This document shows, piece after piece, positions 5,468 through 9,180 of a DNA stretch of 9,180 bases. The number at the start of each line of letters is the position of its first letter. Positions within the stretch are counted from its first letter, which is position 1. Under the pieces are notes generated by a model. That model searched no databases. It was not told where the DNA came from and worked only from the letters and a program-made list of their open reading frames with translations. This stretch comes from Pedosphaera sp. (GTDB lineage: Bacteria > Verrucomicrobiota > Verrucomicrobiae > Limisphaerales > Pedosphaeraceae). The stretch is from contig JAQGPB010000163.1 of assembly GCA_028293265.1 (NCBI GenBank), positions 1 through 9,180 of the forward strand, read 5' to 3'. The position numbers and the translations under genes were made by a program.

Positions 5468-7324
5468 TTAGAAGGGCTCTTCGGAGGTTCCGGGCAGGGG
5501 GGCGAGGGGCTGGCGTTTTTGGTGGCGGAGGGCTTGTTGTTGGTGCATCAATTCCGAGCGGTCGGCGTCGCTGAGTTCGGGCTGGCTGGCGCGCTGGCTG
5601 AGGGCGCTGAGCTGGCGGTCTATGAATTGATTGCGGAGGCGGAGGACGATGTCGGCGAGTTGCTGGGTGGGGTTGGCGATGGGGCGGTCGTCGGCGGTGG
5701 CTTCGGTGATGAGGGTGCGCATCTCGGCGGATTCGCATTGGGTGAGGAAAGCGGCGACGCTTTGCCAAGTTTCAGCGGTACGCAGGGCAAGACGGCGGGT
5801 GAGTATTTCGCGGACGTGCGGGTGTTGCACCCACTGAGGATCGAGATGGGCCTGGGTAAATTCCAAGATGTCTTCGTGCAACAGGAGCAGTTTGATGAGC
5901 CAATATTCGGCCGTGCTGGGGCGGGGCAAGGGTTCAGCGAGGGGATCGGTGCTGGCGGCGGCAGCCCGCTCGGCGGCTGCGTCTTCGTCCTCATTTGCGG
6001 CGGGAGTGGCAGGTTTCAGGCGCGCGGCTTTTTTGAACTCAGCGCGCACGGCTTCGGGGGCGACGCCGAGGCGCAGGGCGGTTTTTTGGGCGTACTTGTC
6101 TATGAGTACGCCGTTGCCGGTTTTGTGAACGGCTTCGGCCATGGAGTGGAGCACGGCGAGGCGGCCTTTGTCGGTGGCGAGGTCGTTGGTTGCGCAGAGT
6201 CGGTTGAGGTAGTAGTCGAAAAATCCCTCGGCCTTGGCGATGAGTTGCTTGAAGGCTTCGCCGCCAAATTCCTTGATGAAGCTGTCGGGGTCGTGGGGCG
6301 AAGGGACGACGGCGACGCGGATGGCGACGCCGGATGCGAGGAGGCTGTCGAGGGAACGGACGGCGGCGTTCTGGCCGGCGTTGTCGGAATCGAAGCAGAG
6401 GACGACTTCGTCGGCGTAGCGTTTCAAGATGCGCGCGTGCTCGGCGGTCAGCGCCGTGCCCTGGGGCGCGACGATGTTTTGCACGCCGGCCATGTAACAG
6501 GCGATGAGGTCAAGCTGGCCTTCGCAGACGATGGCGGAGTCGGCGTCGAGCAGGGCGCGTTTTGATTTGTCGAGGCCGAAGAAGACTTTGCCCTTGGTGA
6601 AAATCGGGGTTTCGGGGGAGTTGACGTATTTGGCGGTTTTTTGGTCGCCGGAGAGGATGCGTCCGCTGAAACCGATGACGCGGCCTTGCTCGTCGCAGAT
6701 GGGGAACATCAGTCGTCCACGAAAACGGTCGTAATGGCCGGTGCCGCCTTCGCGGCTCAGGATGAGGCCGGATTGTTCCATCAAGGGGAGTTCGTGGCCT
6801 TTGCTTTTGGCCCAGTTCACGGTGTCGTCCCAGAGATCGGGCGCGTAGCCGAGGCGGAAGAGTTTGATGGCGTCGGAGGAGACGCCGCGTTGGACAAGGT
6901 AATCGCGGGCGATCTGGCCGGAGGCTTCGTTGGCGAGGGCGTTTTGCCAGCGCTGGGTGATTTGCTCGTGGATTTGGAGGAGGCTGTCCTTGATGTGGCG
7001 GCTCTGTTTCTGGCCGGGAGTGTTCTCCATTTCCAAGGGGATTTTGGCGCGCTCGGCGAGGCGGCGGACGGCGTCGGGAAAGGGGATGTTTTCGTATTCC
7101 TTGACGAAGGTGAAGACGTCGCCGCCTTTGTGGCAGCCGAAGCAATGGAAAATCTGGCGCTGGGGATTGACGTTGAAGCTGGGGCTTTTTTCCTTGTGAA
7201 AGGGGCAGAGGGCGGTGAAGTTCGCGCCGGCGCGCTTCAACGGGACGTAGGAACCGATGACATCCACGATGTCACTGGCCGCCCGTATCTGCTCGATTGT
7301 GTCATCTGAAAAAAATCCAGCCAT
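5468..7324 (-). CDS. dnaG: DNA primase DnaG
   Basis: DnaG makes the short RNA primers that start Okazaki fragments and works with the replicative helicase. The 618 residues are a normal length. The N-terminal CHC2 zinc-binding domain (about 1-100) carries Cys40, His43, Cys61 and Cys64, in CPFHKEKSPSF and HCFGCHKGGD. The RNA polymerase core follows, with RFRGRLMFPICDEQGRVIGF (200-219). The TOPRIM domain (about 262-345) keeps the metal-binding acids Glu268 (CEGQLDLI), Asp312 and Asp314 (CFDSDNAG); the usual wording is EGYMD and DGD. A DPDSFI motif lies at 345-350. An Ala/Pro-rich linker (about 433-470) leads to a divergent C-terminal helicase-binding region. The ATG at 7324 fits the usual start MAGFF...IEQIRAASDIVDVI; no Shine-Dalgarno sequence is visible. 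cvpA ends 56 bp upstream, so the two may be co-transcribed. The rpoD gene that often follows dnaG in other bacteria is absent. Confidence 0.98.
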   Translation of the reverse strand: MAGFFSDDTIEQIRAASDIVDVIGSYVPLKRAGANFTALCPFHKEKSPSFNVNPQRQIFHCFGCHKGGDVFTFVKEYENIPFPDAVRRLAERAKIPLEMENTPGQKQSRHIKDSLLQIHEQITQRWQNALANEASGQIARDYLVQRGVSSDAIKLFRLGYAPDLWDDTVNWAKSKGHELPLMEQSGLILSREGGTGHYDRFRGRLMFPICDEQGRVIGFSGRILSGDQKTAKYVNSPETPIFTKGKVFFGLDKSKRALLDADSAIVCEGQLDLIACYMAGVQNIVAPQGTALTAEHARILKRYADEVVLCFDSDNAGQNAAVRSLDSLLASGVAIRVAVVPSPHDPDSFIKEFGGEAFKQLIAKAEGFFDYYLNRLCATNDLATDKGRLAVLHSMAEAVHKTGNGVLIDKYAQKTALRLGVAPEAVRAEFKKAARLKPATPAANEDEDAAAERAAAASTDPLAEPLPRPSTAEYWLIKLLLLHEDILEFTQAHLDPQWVQHPHVREILTRRLALRTAETWQSVAAFLTQCESAEMRTLITEATADDRPIANPTQQLADIVLRLRNQFIDRQLSALSQRASQPELSDADRSELMHQQQALRHQKRQPLAPLPGTSEEPF

Positions 7325-7380
7325 GGGAGGAAACCAAATGCGGTTTCAACGCGATGGCTTGTTTTAGCCTGCCAAAGGGA

Positions 7381-8004
7381 TCAAGGCAAATCGTCTTTTC
7401 GCCTTTTGATGGCGACGGTCTCGGTTTTGGTCGAGGCGATGAGCAGGATGCCGGCGCGTTGCTTGATCAGGTTGCCGATGAGCGATTCGTTGAAGATGGT
7501 CTGTTGCACGCCCGACAATTCGGGGAAGTAATTGCTGCCGAATTCCTTGTCCTGATAGGCGCGGGCGGAGGCGATGTCCTGGGCGCTGTAATAGGGGGCG
7601 TTCAGGATCGCGAGGGCGGCGATCAACATGCAGGCGTAGCGGATGGCGCCCGCGACCATGCCCAGATAATATTCCGCGCCGCCAAAGACATCGCTGCCCA
7701 CCAATTTGCCGCCGATGGCCTTTTTGAAGACAGCGAAGGCGAGCTTGGTGGCGATGGCCGAGGTGACGTAAATGGCGATGTAACAAAACAGATGGCTGAC
7801 CGGCGAGGAGGTCGCCAGCTTGTCGCCAAGCGGGCGGTAAAGAAATGCGCCCGCAAAGATGATGGCGACCCATTGCAGGGTGACCATCAGCTCTTCGGAC
7901 ATGCCGTGCTTGCGGCCCTTGTTCAGGCCCCACAACAGGATCATGATCGTCGCGGCGTCGAACCAGTTCGGCAGCGGAATGGCTGAAAGGCTATGTGGAT
8001 GCAT
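7381..8004 (-). CDS. cvpA: CvpA-family inner membrane protein
   Basis: This 207-residue protein matches the CvpA family, small inner-membrane proteins first linked to colicin V production in E. coli, whose molecular activity is still poorly defined. The family hallmark near the N-terminus is present: NWFDAATIMILLWGLNKGRK (13-32), a hydrophobic stretch after Asp followed by a Gly/basic turn. Hydrophobic segments lie at about 14-26, 40-56, 70-92 and 112-136, giving four probable membrane passes. A polar tail ends in a very basic stretch (KRRKDDLP). The start at 8004 has only a weak GAG upstream; an internal Met at residue 21 would cut into the first helix and is unlikely. It lies 56 bp upstream of dnaG on the same strand. 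The family call is from pattern and topology; the symbol is tentative. Confidence 0.8.
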   Translation of the reverse strand: MHPHSLSAIPLPNWFDAATIMILLWGLNKGRKHGMSEELMVTLQWVAIIFAGAFLYRPLGDKLATSSPVSHLFCYIAIYVTSAIATKLAFAVFKKAIGGKLVGSDVFGGAEYYLGMVAGAIRYACMLIAALAILNAPYYSAQDIASARAYQDKEFGSNYFPELSGVQQTIFNESLIGNLIKQRAGILLIASTKTETVAIKRRKDDLP

Positions 8005-8076
8005 AAGTGCTCAAATTCTGGACAGTTATGAGGCGTGTCCGAGAGGTATGAGCAGGTTGTTGGCCAATCTCTTGGA

Positions 8077-8104
8077 ATTAAAAATGCAAAATTAAAAATT
8101 AAAA
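8077..8104. repeat. Heptamer tandem repeat ATTAAAA, four units
   Basis: Units attaaaa (8077-8083), atgcaaa (8084-8090), attaaaa (8091-8097) and attaaaa (8098-8104) repeat with a 7-bp period in the gap between the TPR gene and cvpA. It is far more AT-rich than the surrounding DNA. On the minus strand it reads as a T-rich tract about 60-85 nt after the TPR stop, without a clear preceding stem, so it is not a standard terminator. It could also act as an AT-rich element upstream of a cvpA promoter, but no boxes stand out. Confidence 0.75.
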
Positions 8105-8161
8105 ATGGGGCGAACACCAATTACGATGGTGACGCGATTGGTCTTAGGATTAATGGCTGGC

Positions 8162-8923
8162 TCAGCCGTTGTCCTGGAGCCAGTAGCGGATGGAGGTGGC
8201 CTGGGCGTTGTGGGGGTCCAGTTCCAGGACTTTCAGATAATGGGCGCGCGCGGGGGCGGTTTGATGAAATTGTTCGGCGTATAAATTGGCGAGGGTCAGG
8301 TGAACCATCGCCTGATGCGCGGGGGATTCACGGATGGGATTGGCGGCGAGCAGGCGCTCCAATTCCTGCGCGGCGTCGCGGATGTAACCGGCCTTTTTGA
8401 GCGCCAAACCGAAGTTAAAACGGGCATTGAATGAATCGGGGTTGATGGCGAGCGCCAGTTCGTAAGCCCGCAAGGATTCCGACAGTTCGCCCAGATCGAA
8501 CGCCGCCAGGCCGAGGCTGGATTGCGCGTCAAAATTGGCGGGATCAGCCTGAATTGCCGAGCGATACAACGCGATCGCGTCGGCCAGACGATGGTCACGG
8601 TGGGCTGCGGCGCCTTGGGCCAGCAATTTTTCTGCTGCGGCATGATTTCCTGACGCGGGCCGGGCAGGGGAAAGGTAGGGGTAACGAGGAATTGGAACCG
8701 GCCGCGCCGGGGCAGGCGTGGATTTGGACACTGCCCCTGAATCCGTGGACACCAAGCCTGTGCCGCTGGTATCTATGGGCGTCGGACCCAATTTGGGCAA
8801 GGGGGTCGGTACCTGCTGTGAGTCAGCCTTATGGTGGAACAACCCCATGGGGTTCAGCTTTTGGAAAAATCCGTGCTTGGCCGGCTTGGGAGCCGTGGGC
8901 AGATCATTGGGATCGTTTACCAC
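8162..8923 (-). CDS. TPR-repeat protein, C-terminal part of an apparently frameshifted gene
   Basis: The frame encodes 253 residues from a GTG at 8923. Residues 1-90 are low-complexity and rich in Pro, Thr and Ser, including a GFFQKLNPMGLFHHK segment. Residues about 98-240 form roughly four tetratricopeptide repeats: 98-131, 132-165, 166-199 and 205-240, with typical AxxxxGLAAFDLGELxES and AxxxxYxxALxxxPxxxxA patterns. TPRs are protein-binding scaffolds; the partner is unknown. The GTG has no Shine-Dalgarno sequence and is probably not the real start. The frame stays open back to a TGA at 9040-9038 but has no start codon between it and 8923. The Pro/Thr-rich sequence continues upstream in another frame to the window edge (8917-9180). 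The natural gene is probably longer, broken by a one-base deletion near 9005-9009 or by a sequence error. Confidence 0.82.
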   Translation of the reverse strand: MVNDPNDLPTAPKPAKHGFFQKLNPMGLFHHKADSQQVPTPLPKLGPTPIDTSGTGLVSTDSGAVSKSTPAPARPVPIPRYPYLSPARPASGNHAAAEKLLAQGAAAHRDHRLADAIALYRSAIQADPANFDAQSSLGLAAFDLGELSESLRAYELALAINPDSFNARFNFGLALKKAGYIRDAAQELERLLAANPIRESPAHQAMVHLTLANLYAEQFHQTAPARAHYLKVLELDPHNAQATSIRYWLQDNG

Positions 8924-9180
8924 TTCAACGTCCGGTGTGGCCGGCGTGGGCGTGGTGCGCGCAACGGTGGTTCCGTTTCCAGCGATCTTGATGGGCGGAG
9001 CGTCGGGGGAGTTACTGTTTCGGGTTTGACTGATGTTTCAATGGTTTGCGGCGGCGGTCTCGGCGGAGCCGGCGTTGGGCGTGGAATGGTGGCGACGGTT
9101 TCTGGCCGGCTGACGTTGGTCGGGGTTGCGACGGGGCGCGTGGAATTGTTGGTGACCGGATTGGCCGTGGCGATGGGGGT
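8917..9180 (-). pseudogene. Upstream fragment of the TPR gene in a shifted frame (partial)
   Basis: From the window edge this frame is open for 87 codons and ends at TAA (8919-8917). The first 60 or so residues are Pro/Thr/Val-rich (for example TPIATANPVTNN and ETSVKPETVTPP), like the linker of the TPR protein just downstream. After the run of five G on the plus strand (9005-9009) the composition turns abruptly Arg-rich (RAPRPRRPHR), as expected when reading out of frame. Adding one C to that run on the coding strand would join TVTPP directly to DAPPIKIAGN and the TPR frame. I therefore read it as the same gene interrupted by a one-base indel. Sequencing or assembly error is the main alternative. 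Confidence 0.6.

Noticed and set aside
5348..6565. Plus-strand 405-codon ORF that even extends past the end of dnaG
   Set aside because: Antisense to dnaG in GC-rich DNA. Its extra N-terminus translates the 9-bp repeat (DERDERDERD), so it is an artefact of composition.
8035..8075. tRNA-like text (gtccgagaggtatgagcagg)
   Set aside because: It recalls the D-arm of a Leu/Ser tRNA, but no acceptor stem, anticodon arm or T-arm can be paired around it.
8155..8175. Short GGCT/AGCC inverted repeat at the end of the TPR gene as a terminator
   Set aside because: The stem is only 4 bp and no T run follows directly.

Overview
The window looks like chromosomal DNA from a GC-rich member of the Verrucomicrobiota, probably of the Pedosphaera/Limisphaera type. 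No rRNA or other phylogenetic marker was available, so this rests on style. The clues are a pseudopilin with an Ala-Phe processing site and an ADGH motif, a secreted propeller protein with a C-terminal module ending in FYR, starts that mostly lack Shine-Dalgarno sequences, and intergenic gaps filled with short-period tandem repeats. All recognised genes lie on the minus strand, so transcription runs from high to low coordinates.

Layout from right to left, in the direction of transcription: (1) 8162-9180, a Pro/Thr-rich protein with C-terminal TPR repeats, running off the window and apparently broken by a one-base frameshift near 9005-9009. (2) 7381-8004, a CvpA-family membrane protein. (3) 5468-7324, DNA primase DnaG, complete, 56 bp behind cvpA and probably co-transcribed with it. 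(4) 4507-5304, a type II secretion/type IV-like pseudopilin with a possible promoter just upstream. (5) 1365-4484, a large exported beta-propeller protein with about 16 PD40/TolB-like repeats, 22 bp behind the pseudopilin and probably in the same transcript. (6) 768-1364, a roughly 600 bp gap with tandem repeats, hairpins, a good-looking minus-strand promoter and a possible 38-codon ORF. (7) 1-767, the N-terminal half of cysteinyl-tRNA synthetase, cut by the window edge. It is open to the edge and easily missed, because antisense and shadow ORFs cover it.

dnaG and cysS are housekeeping genes. The pseudopilin and propeller form a probable envelope or secreted pair. I saw no mobile element, CRISPR array, defence system, tRNA or rRNA. 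The points most worth checking are the TPR-gene frameshift, the possible small transcription unit at about 1100-1338, and the different short-period repeats (7, 9 and 10 bp) in several gaps. I did not find convincing evidence for a new biological system here.
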